A stretch of DNA of 64,000 nucleotides from an uncultured Acidimicrobiales bacterium (GTDB taxonomy: Bacteria > Actinomycetota > Acidimicrobiia > Acidimicrobiales > Aldehydirespiratoraceae): contig CATQHS010000001.1 in the NCBI GenBank assembly GCA_958296055.1, positions 2,762,277-2,826,276 of the forward strand. Reading direction: 5' to 3'. The notes beneath the pieces are model-generated. The model did no database searches. It was not told where the DNA came from and worked only from the letters and a program-made list of their open reading frames with translations. The position numbers and the translations under genes were made by a program. This document shows, piece by piece, positions 9,677 to 19,291 of the stretch; position 1 is the first letter of the stretch, and the number at the start of each line of letters is the position of its first letter.

Positions 9677-10768
9677 GTGGCCTGGTGGTTGTGGGTGTTG
9701 GCGGTCTTGGTCGTCCCTGCTGGCGCTGGTCACCGCCCACGACCTCATCCAGAAGAAGCACGCGGTGTTGCGAAACTTCCCGATCATCGGGCATCTACGC
9801 TACCTGCTGGAATCCTTCGGCCCCGAGCTACGCCAGTACATCGTCAGCGACAACGACGAGGAGCGCGGCCCTTCAACCGCAACCGCCGCCGGTGGGTTTA
9901 CGCCACGGCCAAGAACGAGAACCCCTATTTCGGGTTCGGCTCCGACAACCGCCTCGATGTCGAGGGCTATTTGTTCTTCCGCCACGCCGGCTTCCCGACC
10001 GGCGCCGAGCCCGCCTCGGACCTGGCCTGCGCCAAGGTGATGGGCGCCTGGCGGAACCGGCCCGGCGCCTTCCGCCCCTCATCGATCGTCAACATCTCCG
10101 GGATGTCCTACGGGTCGCTGTCGGGTCCGGCCATCGAGGCTCTGAACCGGGGGTCGGCCCTGGCAAGCTGCCTTCACAACACCGGGGAGGGCGGCATCAG
10201 CTCGCACCACCGCTGCGGCGGGGATCTGGTGTTCCAGATCGGCACCGGCTACTTCGGCGCCGGGCCGCTCACCTTCACCGACCACGTGGCCCTGCCCTTC
10301 CAGGCCGGCTTCGCTGAGGTGTACCAGACTTTCGTAGCGGCCGGGCTGCACCGAGACGTCGTGTTCGCCGGGTCGGGCAAGCTCGGGTTCGCCCCCGAGG
10401 CCATGGCGGCCATGGTCATGGGCGTCGATCTGCTCAACGTCGGCCGGGAGGCCATGATGGCCGTCGGTTGCCTCCAGGCTCAGCGCTGCCACACCGGCCA
10501 CTGCCCTACTGGAGTGGCCACCCAGAGCCGGTGGCTGGCCCGGGGCCTGGATCCGAAGGACAAGTCGGTGCGGCTGGCCAACTACGTGGCCGGCCTGCGA
10601 GCCGAGCTGTCCCGGCTGGCTCAGGCCATGGGCTCGGCCCATCCGTCCCTGGTCGACCCGAGCGGGGTGGAAGTGAGGAGCGCCGACGGCCGGTTGGAGC
10701 CGCTGCTCAAGGCCGTGGGCTACGGGCCCGAGGCCTGGGACGCCCGCCGCCCCCGGGCGACTTTGTAG
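9677..10768 (+). pseudogene. Decayed FMN-binding glutamate-synthase-domain (GltB-like) protein with frameshifts and a missing central block
   Basis: LRNFPIIGHLRYLLESFGPELRQYIVSDNDEER in one frame (9765-), PFNRNRRRWVYATAKNENPYFGFGSDN... in another; CGGDLVFQIGTGYFG joined directly to AGPLTFTDHVALPF. Confidence 0.8.
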
Positions 10769-10769
10769 C

Positions 10770-13745
10770 TCAGGCGCCGGACTCGGGTTCGGGGGCACCG
10801 CCGCCCGCGTTAGCCGGCGGGGCGAGTTGCTCGAGGATCTGCTCGATCAGGGCGTCGATCGAAGCCGAGGTCTCGGCCTGCTGCCCCTGGAGTTCTTGCA
10901 ACCGGGCGATGAGGTCGGCCACGTCGCCTGAGCCCTCACCGGCGCCCGGCAGTTCCGGCCCCGGCTCCGGCGAGGGCTCATCACCGGGGTCGGGGGCCTC
11001 TCCGGCGCCGCTGTCGGTCGAGGAGGCGAGGTCGGCGATGGGGGGCAGGATGATGTCGCTGAAGTCCTGGTTGGGATACAGCGCCTCCAGCGCCTCTTCG
11101 AAGGTGTCGGCCAGGGCGGTGCGGTCGCCCACGGCCACGATCACCCCGGCTAGCAGCGGGATCTGGGTGCCCTGGGCCCTTACGTACAGGGGGCGCACGT
11201 ACAGCATTGAATCGTCCACCGGCAGCAGCAAAAGGTCCCCGAAGTCGACCGAGGAGCCCTGGTCGTTGAGCAGGGTGAGCCGGGCGCTGATATCGGGGTT
11301 GGTGGAGATGTTCGAGGCCACGATGGCCGGGCCGGGGGCCAACAGGTTGGACATCTCGTAGGACACCAGCCTCGAGGACCCGTCCGGGCGGGTCTCGGCC
11401 ACCATGAAGGCGGTCAGCTCCTTGCGGCTGTCGTCGTCGGACACCGGCACGAAGGAGCGCAGCGTCACGTACGAGACTTCGTCCTCGCCCGGCAACTGGA
11501 TGAGCGAGTAGTAGGCCGACACCCGCCGCTCCCGGCTGGTGATGACCCCGCTCTCGTCCACCAGCGTCTCGGCGGTGCCTCCCGCGGCGACGCTGCTGCC
11601 CGGGTCCTGGGCCACCGCCCACTTCTCGGTGCCGATGATCAGCGCCTCCGGCTCCGTCACCTGGTAGGAGGCCCACATGTTGGTCTGCATAGTGAACAGG
11701 TCGTGCGGGTACCGGATGTGGTCGCGCAGCCCGGCCGGCATGGTCTCGAAGTCCTCGAAGAGGTCGGGGAAGGCGCCCCGCCAGGCCTCGATGATCGGGT
11801 CCCGCCCCGGCATCACGTACAGGGTCACGTCGCCGTCGTAGGAGTCGACCACGGCCTTGACCGAGTTGCGGATGTAGTTGGCCCCCGCCGCCTGCAGGTC
11901 GGCCCCGTCCTCCAGCCCCCTGGTGTCGGCCCTCTGGGAGTACGGGTAGCCGCCGGTGGTGGTGTAGGCGTCGACTATGTAGTGGATGCGGCTGTCGAAC
12001 ACCACCGGGTACACGTCGGAGTCCAACTCCAGGAACGGGATCACCGCAGACACCCGCTCCCGCACGTCTCGCATGTAGATGATGCTGGTCTCGTCGCCCA
12101 CGAAGTTGGAGATCAGCGGGTCGAGCTCGGCGAAGCGCAGCGCGAACGCGGCCCGCCGCAAGAACGAGCCCATGGCCACGCCGCCGTCTCCGTCGTACCG
12201 GAAGCTGACGTCTTGGCCGTTGCCGTCGACGTAGTCCACCTCGTCTCGGGTGGCGCCCACCAGCGCATAGCCCGAGATGTTCTCGCCCACGTAGATCTGG
12301 GGCTCGGCCAGCTCGATGCCCAGCCGGGGATCCACGTCCACGGGCAGGCCCGCGGTGACGAACTCGGGGCTGCCCCTCACGTCGGTGAGGTTGGCCTGGG
12401 CCATGGCCAGCCCGTAGCCGTGGGTGATGGCCACGTGCTGGCGCTCCCAGGAGCTCAGCTCGCTGAGGTTCAGCTCCCGGGCGGCCAGCACCACCTGGGT
12501 CAGCTCGCCGTCTATCTCGTAGCGGTCCACGTCGAGCACCTTCGAGAACTGGTAGAAGTCGCGTTCGCCCTGGTCCTTCTCGAACGTGTCGGTGAGGGTG
12601 GACGGGTCGAGGATCCGGGCGTTGCGGATGGTGGGCTCGGCGGCCCGGAGCTGGGCGGGGTCCAAGTTCTTGCGGTAGTTGAACTCCTCGAGGGCCACGT
12701 CTTCGCCCGGCGTCAGCGAGTAGGCGGACCTGGTGGCCTCGATGTTGCGGATCGTGTACTCGGCTTCCCGAGCCGTCTCGTTGGGATCAACCCGGAACCG
12801 CTGCACGAAGGCCGGGTACATGCCGCCTACCACGACGGCCACGAAGGCCCACAGCCCCACGGCCAGCACCGGCAGCACCCAGCCCCGGCGCCGGAGGTTC
12901 ACCACCAGCAGCACGACGGCGAACAACGAGATGAGCAGCAGCAGCCTCAGAGCCGGGAGCCGGGCGTTCACGTCGGTGTAGAGGGCGCCGTCGACCACGC
13001 CCGAACTCGACACGGTGAGCTCGTAGCGGGCCAGCCAGTAGTCGGCCGCCTTGATGAGGGCGAGCATGGCCAGGATGGCCGAGAGGTGCACCTTCACCTG
13101 CGGGGTGACCCGCTCCGCCCCCCGGACCGGGGTCTGGAAGCGGATGCCGCCGTTCACGTAATGGGCGGCGGCGACCAGGAAAAAGACGACGACGAAGGCG
13201 GCGAAGGCCCAGCCCACGACGAAGGACAGGAACGGGAGCTGGAAGGCGTAGAAGCCGATGTCGGTGTCGAACAGCGGGTCGGAGACGCCGAATTCCTTGC
13301 GGTTGATGAACAGCAGCCATTTCTCCCACTGGCTGGACACGCCGGCGGAGACCATGAAGGTGAACAGCAGCGACACGACGGTGCGCACCAGAAGGGTTCG
13401 GCCCCTCACCGCCGCGTGGTAGCGGCTCAGCATCTCCTCTTCGGGCCCGGGGGGCCTGGACCGCGGGGCCAGCCGGTCGGCGATCAGCAGGTTGACCCAC
13501 AACAGCGCGAATATGGCGGCGCCGAATATCAGGACCAGCGCGATCTTGGCCACCAGCACCCGCCCCCACACGTCGGTGCGTTCCAGCGAGTCGAACCACA
13601 GGTAGTCGGTGTAGAAGCGGGCGATGCCCCGCAGGGAGAAGGCCAGCACCACCAGCCCGGCGAACACGGCTATGGCGATGATCCGACCGCGGCGCCCGAA
13701 CCGGCTCCCTCCCCCTCGGGGCATGGCGGTGACCGGTCGCGCCAT
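10770..13745 (-). CDS. UPF0182 family membrane protein
   Basis: ~1000 aa, N-terminal TM helices, long extracellular domain (LWFDSLERTDVWGRVLVAKIAL; VRYPHDLFTMQTNMWASYQV-type region), acidic C-terminal tail. Confidence 0.9.
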   Translation of the reverse strand: MARPVTAMPRGGGSRFGRRGRIIAIAVFAGLVVLAFSLRGIARFYTDYLWFDSLERTDVWGRVLVAKIALVLIFGAAIFALLWVNLLIADRLAPRSRPPGPEEEMLSRYHAAVRGRTLLVRTVVSLLFTFMVSAGVSSQWEKWLLFINRKEFGVSDPLFDTDIGFYAFQLPFLSFVVGWAFAAFVVVFFLVAAAHYVNGGIRFQTPVRGAERVTPQVKVHLSAILAMLALIKAADYWLARYELTVSSSGVVDGALYTDVNARLPALRLLLLISLFAVVLLVVNLRRRGWVLPVLAVGLWAFVAVVVGGMYPAFVQRFRVDPNETAREAEYTIRNIEATRSAYSLTPGEDVALEEFNYRKNLDPAQLRAAEPTIRNARILDPSTLTDTFEKDQGERDFYQFSKVLDVDRYEIDGELTQVVLAARELNLSELSSWERQHVAITHGYGLAMAQANLTDVRGSPEFVTAGLPVDVDPRLGIELAEPQIYVGENISGYALVGATRDEVDYVDGNGQDVSFRYDGDGGVAMGSFLRRAAFALRFAELDPLISNFVGDETSIIYMRDVRERVSAVIPFLELDSDVYPVVFDSRIHYIVDAYTTTGGYPYSQRADTRGLEDGADLQAAGANYIRNSVKAVVDSYDGDVTLYVMPGRDPIIEAWRGAFPDLFEDFETMPAGLRDHIRYPHDLFTMQTNMWASYQVTEPEALIIGTEKWAVAQDPGSSVAAGGTAETLVDESGVITSRERRVSAYYSLIQLPGEDEVSYVTLRSFVPVSDDDSRKELTAFMVAETRPDGSSRLVSYEMSNLLAPGPAIVASNISTNPDISARLTLLNDQGSSVDFGDLLLLPVDDSMLYVRPLYVRAQGTQIPLLAGVIVAVGDRTALADTFEEALEALYPNQDFSDIILPPIADLASSTDSGAGEAPDPGDEPSPEPGPELPGAGEGSGDVADLIARLQELQGQQAETSASIDALIEQILEQLAPPANAGGGAPEPESGA

Positions 13746-15187
13746 CAGCCCGCGGCCGGGCTCCGGCCTCGGTCGGCGGCGGCCAGGCACTCTTCGGCGG
13801 CCAGGGGAGCCAGCCGGGTCCGGGACTCCCGGTAAACGGCCCGGGCGATCTCGCTCAGCTCGTCGGCGTCGTCGGTGCGGTTTAAGGCCTCCCGCAGCCG
13901 GTTCCGCATGGGCGCGACCAGGCTCTTCTCAATGGCGGCGACGGCCGCGCCCACGTCCAGCTCGTTCGTCTTCACGCCGATGTCGGAGGCATAGTCCTCG
14001 AGGCACCCCGGCGCCAAGTCGGCGAAGGCGGCGGCGGCCCCTTCGTCGGCCAGCAGCTCGGTCAGGGCCGGGGTCCCGACTCGCCGGAGGGCGTCGAGCA
14101 GCTCGCCCTGCTCGTCCACGACCCTCTGCTTGAGGGCCCGGGCGATCTCGCCCTCGGCGACCGACCGGGCCGCTGCGGACGGGCCGTCCCCCTCCGGCTC
14201 CGGCTCGTTTTGGGGCTCGTCTTGGCCGCCGCCGGTCGGGTCGTCGCCTTCGACCGGCGCCGAGCCGTTGCCGCGGTCGTCGCTGGTCGGTTGGGCGCGG
14301 TCGCTGCCGGTCGGTTCGGCGCGCGCCGGCGCGGCCTCGGCGGCGGGGGCCGACCGCAGCCGGGCGAAAATGTCGTTGACGCCGATCGGCTCGTCGTGGT
14401 CGAGACCGAAGGGATCTTCGGCCTCGGCGCTCGCCTCGTCTTCGGCCTCCACGTCGTATAAGACGGCGCCGCCGACGGCGTCTGACCGTTCGGATGTCTC
14501 AGCCTGCGGGCGGATCTCCGACAAGGCGCCCTCGATGTCGGCAACCTCGGCCTCCACCTGTTCCGGGGTCGGCTCGGGTCCGGTCAAGAGCAGACCGACC
14601 CGTTCCGCGGCGGCTTGGGCTTCGGGCACGGACTGAACCAGTCGCGCCGCCGAGTCGTCGATCTCCCGGCGGAGCGCAGCCAAAGACTCCAGCAGCCGGT
14701 CGCCCGCGGCCCGCAGTTGTTCCAGCTCGACTCGATAGGACTGGCGCTTGCGGACCAGATCGCCCAGGATCTGTTTGCGCACCGATCGGGCCTCGGCCAC
14801 GATGTTGCGGCCCTGGACCCGGCTCTCATCCACGATCTGGGCGCTGTCGGCCCGGGCCTGCTCGAGTATTCGCCTTCGTTCCTCCTCGGCCCGGGCGGCC
14901 CGCTCCTCGGCCGCCACCCGAGCGGCTTCGAGCACCCGCACCGTTTCCTGCCCCAACGCCTCGGCAACCCGCTCGGTCTCCAGTTCGGGCTGGGGGGCGG
15001 CCTCCAGTTCGTCGGCCAGCTCGTTGGCCCGGTTCCTCTGAGCGTCGACCCGGGCCCGCAACCGGCGGATCTCGGCGGCGGCCTGCCGTAGGACGGTGGC
15101 CACCGAGACCCGGTCGAAGCCGCGCCGCACCACCGGCAGGGTGGCGGCCTCCAGCCGGTTCAGGTCGAGTTGGTCGCCTCCGTTCAT
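13745..15187 (-). CDS. DivIVA-like / coiled-coil cell-division-associated protein
   Basis: VRRGFDRVSVATVLRQAAAEIRRLRARVD followed by a long coiled coil; start proposed at MNGGDQLDLNRLEAA. Confidence 0.65.
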   Translation of the reverse strand: MNGGDQLDLNRLEAATLPVVRRGFDRVSVATVLRQAAAEIRRLRARVDAQRNRANELADELEAAPQPELETERVAEALGQETVRVLEAARVAAEERAARAEEERRRILEQARADSAQIVDESRVQGRNIVAEARSVRKQILGDLVRKRQSYRVELEQLRAAGDRLLESLAALRREIDDSAARLVQSVPEAQAAAERVGLLLTGPEPTPEQVEAEVADIEGALSEIRPQAETSERSDAVGGAVLYDVEAEDEASAEAEDPFGLDHDEPIGVNDIFARLRSAPAAEAAPARAEPTGSDRAQPTSDDRGNGSAPVEGDDPTGGGQDEPQNEPEPEGDGPSAAARSVAEGEIARALKQRVVDEQGELLDALRRVGTPALTELLADEGAAAAFADLAPGCLEDYASDIGVKTNELDVGAAVAAIEKSLVAPMRNRLREALNRTDDADELSEIARAVYRESRTRLAPLAAEECLAAADRGRSPAAG

Positions 15188-15206
15188 TGAGCCCAATGCT
15201 ACCCGG

Positions 15207-16343
15207 TCACGGCGACAGCCCCGGTTCGACTGCATCTCCGCCGTAGGCGACCAGGGCGGCCAGGGCCTCGGCCAGCGACGCCACCCCCACCACCGCCGTG
15301 TCACCGGCGCCTGCCACCGCCTCGGGTACGGACCAGGACGGGACTATGAACAGGTCGGCGCCGGCCCGGTTGGCCGCCGCCGCCTTCTGGAGGATCCCGC
15401 CCACCGAGCCCACCGAGCCGTCGACGGCGATGGTGCCCGTCACCGCCACCGTGCCGCCGCCGGTGAGTTCGCCGGGAGTCAGGGCGTCGATTATGGCCAG
15501 GGTGAAGGCGAGACCGGCCGAGGGTCCGCTGAACGCACCCGACTCGATGTCGACGTCGAAGGGGAGCGGCCTGCGAACCAGGCGTTCCCTCACCCCGCGT
15601 ATGCCTATGAAGCCGCCGTCGCCGTCGGGGTGGGCGCCCAGGGTGATGGGCACGTCGCGCCGCTGGGCCGTTCCGTCCACCTCGACGGTGAGGATGGCGG
15701 CGGTGCCGGGCTCGCGACCGGCCAGCAGATCCTGCAGCGAGTTCAGGGAGGTGATGGGGATGCCGTCCACCGCCACTATCACCCAGCCGGAGTCGAGCGT
15801 CCCGTCGGCGGGCGCCCCCTCGACGGTGGAGTCGAAGCTCAGGCCGGTGGCGTCGAACATTTCGATCCCCAGGTGGTCGAGGGCCACCAGCACCGCGGTG
15901 TCGACCGACGCGGCCATGAGGTCGAGGTTGTACTCCCGCTGCTCCTTGGAGGTGCGATCCCCGAAGACGGACTCCCGGGTGTGCAGCTCGATGCCCTCGC
16001 TCAGCCACGACTGGACCCACTCGGCGACGGTGAGCTCGTCGTCGATAGACACGGTGGTGAACAGGATCGTGCCCGCCGGCTCGAAGAACTCGAGCCCGGA
16101 GATCTTCAACCGGTCGATGGTGGTGTTGGCGCCCCCGGGCTTGAAGGCCACCGCCCCGTCGTCGACGATCATGTGTCCCGGTATCGCTCGGCCCACCCAT
16201 TGGGCCGGCACCAATAGAACCGCGGCGACGGCCGTCGCCGCCGCGGCCAGCGACCACAGCACCGGGTACAGGCGGCGCCGACGGCGCCACCTAGACGGCG
16301 GGGGGGCCGGTAGCGTGTCGGCTGTCGTGTCGGGTTCGCTCAT
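15207..16343 (-). CDS. YlbL-like secreted PDZ-Lon (S16) protease
   Basis: PDZ region (GDGGFIGIRG... / ILTVEVDGTAQRRDVPI) followed by GPSAGLAFTLAIIDALTPGELTGGGTVAVTGTIAVDGSVGSVGGILQKAAAANRAGADLFIVP. Confidence 0.9.
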   Translation of the reverse strand: MSEPDTTADTLPAPPPSRWRRRRRLYPVLWSLAAAATAVAAVLLVPAQWVGRAIPGHMIVDDGAVAFKPGGANTTIDRLKISGLEFFEPAGTILFTTVSIDDELTVAEWVQSWLSEGIELHTRESVFGDRTSKEQREYNLDLMAASVDTAVLVALDHLGIEMFDATGLSFDSTVEGAPADGTLDSGWVIVAVDGIPITSLNSLQDLLAGREPGTAAILTVEVDGTAQRRDVPITLGAHPDGDGGFIGIRGVRERLVRRPLPFDVDIESGAFSGPSAGLAFTLAIIDALTPGELTGGGTVAVTGTIAVDGSVGSVGGILQKAAAANRAGADLFIVPSWSVPEAVAGAGDTAVVGVASLAEALAALVAYGGDAVEPGLSP

Positions 16344-16379
16344 CGCCTTCGAGGCATTCGAGATCGCGCTCCGGTCGCC

Positions 16380-16727
16380 GTGGACCCTTTAGCCTGCCAC
16401 GACCCCGATGCCGATCGGCGCCTCCCGCCCGAGCCGCCGCCACCGCCCGAGACCCCTTCCGAGCGCCGCCCTCCGCCGGCGGGGACGCGGTCGACCCAGG
16501 CGGTTCGCCGGTTCGGCGTGATCAATGTTTTGAGGTTTTTCGGCTTGGCCCGGCGAGGCGTTCCCCGCCCGGTAGTCGGCCCCAAGGCCTTCGTGCGCTG
16601 GTGGCAGCGCCTGGGGGCCGCGGCGGTGCTGACAGCGATCGTCGCTGGCTTGGGCATAGCCTTGGCCGCCGTCGTCGGGGTGGTCGTTCTGGGGGCCGGG
16701 TTCCTGCTCGAGCAGGCCATCAGCTAA
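16380..16727 (+). CDS. Small proline-rich single-TM protein
   Basis: Pro-rich N-terminus, C-terminal hydrophobic helix AAAVLTAIVAGLGIALAAVVGVVVLGAGFLL. Confidence 0.5.
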   Translation: MDPLACHDPDADRRLPPEPPPPPETPSERRPPPAGTRSTQAVRRFGVINVLRFFGLARRGVPRPVVGPKAFVRWWQRLGAAAVLTAIVAGLGIALAAVVGVVVLGAGFLLEQAIS

Positions 16728-16740
16728 GGCCCGGTGGGCG

Positions 16741-17532
16741 ATGCCGGGCATGAGCCCGAGTTCGGGCTCGACCGTCTCCGGGGGCTCGGATGGTGGTGAC
16801 GCATTCGAGATCCACCCCGAACAGCGCCGACCGGATCCGATCCGGCGCCGACGGGTCGCGGCCATGGCCGGACATCGGGGCGATGACGCCGTGGCCCGCT
16901 CCTATCGGGACGACCCCGACCCCAAAGTGCGGGAGGCGGCCCTGAGGGCCCTGGACCAGACCGGATCGGCGGGGCGGGACGAGCTGGAGCGGGCCTTGGC
17001 CGACGAGCATCCCGCCGTGCGCATGGCCGCCTTGGAGTTGGCCGCGGGCCGCCCCGAAGTGCCCGCCGGCTCGGTGGCGGCCGGGCTGGAGGACCCAGAC
17101 CCCCGAGTGGTCGAGATTGCGGCCTGGGCTTGCGGCGAGTTCGGCTTCGACCCGGACGGCGCCGACCTCTCCGGCGTGATCTCGGCGCTGTCCTCTGTGG
17201 CCGCCGACCACGACGACGCCCTGTGCCGCGAGTCGGCGGTGGCCGCTCTCGGCTCGCTGGCCCATCCGTCGGGCCTGCCCGCCATCCTGGCCGGCCTCGA
17301 CGACAAGCCGGCGGTGCGGCGCCGGGCGGTGATCGCCCTGGCTCCCTTCGACGGACTCGAAGTCGACGCCGCCTTGGATCGGGCCCGCTCCGACCGCGAC
17401 CGCCAAGTGCGCGAGGCCGCCGAAGAGCTGCTGGGCCTCGGCCCGGCGCCGGGCAGTCGTGCTCTGGCCGCCGGGCGTTCCGGCCCGGCTCAGGGCCGCT
17501 GGCCCATGAACATGGCCCGCACCGAATCGTAG
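16741..17532 (+). CDS. HEAT-repeat domain protein
   Basis: Repeated DPDPKVREAALRALDQ / EDPDPRVVEIAAWACGEFG / RDRQVREAAEELLGLG. Confidence 0.7.
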   Translation: MPGMSPSSGSTVSGGSDGGDAFEIHPEQRRPDPIRRRRVAAMAGHRGDDAVARSYRDDPDPKVREAALRALDQTGSAGRDELERALADEHPAVRMAALELAAGRPEVPAGSVAAGLEDPDPRVVEIAAWACGEFGFDPDGADLSGVISALSSVAADHDDALCRESAVAALGSLAHPSGLPAILAGLDDKPAVRRRAVIALAPFDGLEVDAALDRARSDRDRQVREAAEELLGLGPAPGSRALAAGRSGPAQGRWPMNMARTES

Positions 17533-18494
17533 GACTCGATACAGCGGCCCGCGCCGAGCACCACCGTCTCCAGCGGGGCCGGGACCGAGTGAACCGGGAT
17601 CTTCGTCTCCTTGTGAATGCGGATGTCCATGCCCCGCAGCATGCTCCCCCCGCCGACGATGTGGATGCCCTCCACTATGAGGTCCTGGGCCAGCTCGGGA
17701 GGCGCCTGGGCCAGGCAACTGATCACCGATTCGACCATGGCGGTGACCGGCTCGTCGATGGCGCCGCGCATCTCCTCCTCGGTGAGAATCAGGGTCTTGG
17801 GCAACCCCGACATCAGCTCCCGCCCCCGTACCTCGGCCCGGATCTCGTTCTCGGCCGGCGCCGCCGAACCGAGCACCTTCTTGGCCTCTTCGGCGGTGCG
17901 CTCGCCGATGGCGATCCCGTACTCGCGCCGCACATAGCCCTGGACGGCGGCGTCGATGTCGAACGACCCGACCCGGATGGTCTCCAGCGCCACTACGCCG
18001 CCCATGCTCAGCAGGGCCGTCTCGGTGGTTCCCCCGCCGATGTCGGTGACCATCGACCCGCGGGGTTCGTTGATGGGCATGTCGGCGCCGATGGCCGCGG
18101 CCAGCGGCTGCTCGATGAGCTGAGCGTCGGACGCTCCGGCCCTCCGGGCCGCCTCGGTCACTGCCCGGCGCTCCACCGCGGTGATGGCCGAAGGCACGCA
18201 GATCACCACCCTGGGCCGGTTGAGGCGGCTCACCCCGACTCGCTGAAGCAGCAGCCGGATCATGCGCTGGGTCACGTCGAAATCGGTGATGGCCCCCTTG
18301 CGCAGCGGGCGCACCGCGCCGACGTGGCTAGGTGTCCGCCCGATCATGCGCCAGGCCTCGTGCCCCACGGCCAGCACTTCGTTGGTCTTGGTGTTCAGGG
18401 CGATCACCGAGGGCTCGTTCAGCACGATGCCCTCCCCGCGGGCGTACACCAGGGTGTTGGCCGTGCCGAGATCGATGGCCAGATCGCGGGACAG
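17490..18494 (-). CDS. mreB: Rod-shape-determining protein MreB; probable CTG start at 18494
   Basis: DLAIDLGTANTLVYARGEGIVLNEPSVIALN...TDIGGGTTETALLSMGGVV; in-frame TGA directly upstream leaves only CTG as a start for the conserved N-terminus. Confidence 0.9.
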   Translation of the reverse strand: MSRDLAIDLGTANTLVYARGEGIVLNEPSVIALNTKTNEVLAVGHEAWRMIGRTPSHVGAVRPLRKGAITDFDVTQRMIRLLLQRVGVSRLNRPRVVICVPSAITAVERRAVTEAARRAGASDAQLIEQPLAAAIGADMPINEPRGSMVTDIGGGTTETALLSMGGVVALETIRVGSFDIDAAVQGYVRREYGIAIGERTAEEAKKVLGSAAPAENEIRAEVRGRELMSGLPKTLILTEEEMRGAIDEPVTAMVESVISCLAQAPPELAQDLIVEGIHIVGGGSMLRGMDIRIHKETKIPVHSVPAPLETVVLGAGRCIESYDSVRAMFMGQRP

Positions 18495-18497
18495 CGG

Positions 18498-18704
18498 TCA
18501 GTGCTCCTCGTCGGCCAGCGGGACCAGCGCGGCGATGCCGCTGGGCGGTTCGGTGGGCCTGCCGTTGACCGGGGCGATGGCCTCCAGTTGCTCCCAGTAG
18601 CCGGGCTCCCGCCGCCGGGGGAAGCGGTGGACGACCCAAACCAGAAGCGACCCCGCTCCGGCCATGGCCAAGGCCAAGGCCAGAAAGATCACGGCGGTGC
18701 TCAC
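18498..18704 (-). CDS. Small membrane protein (68 aa)
   Basis: VSTAVIFLALALAMAGAGSLLVWVVHRFPRRREPGYWEQL; GTG start; between moaE and mreB. Confidence 0.55.
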   Translation of the reverse strand: MSTAVIFLALALAMAGAGSLLVWVVHRFPRRREPGYWEQLEAIAPVNGRPTEPPSGIAALVPLADEEH

Positions 18705-19225
18705 GGCCGCTTCCCGGCGTCGGCCGCGCCCGCCGGGGCGAGGGGCGGGCCAGCGACGACTTCTCCGGGCTCGGCGAGATGCTGGGCCTCCAGCCCCCAG
18801 CTCTCCCCGCCGGCCCAGCGTTCCCGCTTCCAGATCGGCACGGTGGCCTTGAGGGCGTATATCCCGTAGCGGGCGGCCTCGAAGGCGTTGTCGCGGTGGG
18901 GCGAGGAGACGGCCACCACCACGGCCGCCTCGCCCACGGCCACGTCGCCGACCCGGTGCAGCATGGCCACGCGGCCCAAGTCGGTCCAGCGGGCCCTCAT
19001 CTCGTCGGCGATGGCGGCTAGGCGACCGACGGCGTGCTCCTCGTAGGCCTCGTAGGTGAGCAGGTCCACTCGGGGCCGTCCCGGAGCGTGGTCCCGGGCG
19101 GTGCCGCTGAAAACCACGACTGCCCCACAGGACGGCGACACCGCCCAGGCCCCGGCTTCGGCTACCGGGAGCGGATCGTCCGACAGGCCGAGCCACGCGT
19201 CGCCAGCCGTGGGGGGTTGCAGCAC
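18701..19225 (-). CDS. moaE: Molybdopterin synthase catalytic subunit MoaE
   Basis: CGAVVVFSGTARDH...LTYEAYEEHAVGRLAAIADEMRARW...RVAMLHRVGDVAVGEAAVVVAVSSPHRDNAFEAARYGIYALKATVPIWKRE. Confidence 0.92.
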   Translation of the reverse strand: MLQPPTAGDAWLGLSDDPLPVAEAGAWAVSPSCGAVVVFSGTARDHAPGRPRVDLLTYEAYEEHAVGRLAAIADEMRARWTDLGRVAMLHRVGDVAVGEAAVVVAVSSPHRDNAFEAARYGIYALKATVPIWKRERWAGGESWGLEAQHLAEPGEVVAGPPLAPAGAADAGKRP

Positions 19226-19291
19226 GCCTCCCAGCGTACCGGCGCCGCGCCCGCGGTCAGGGAGCGGCCGGATGGTCGAGGCGGCGGGCGG

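Noticed and set aside
11703-13835. 710-aa plus-strand ORF opposite the UPF0182 gene
   Set aside because: Antisense shadow ORF in high-GC DNA; His/Gly/Val-biased composition with no recognisable domain, while the minus strand encodes a clear family.
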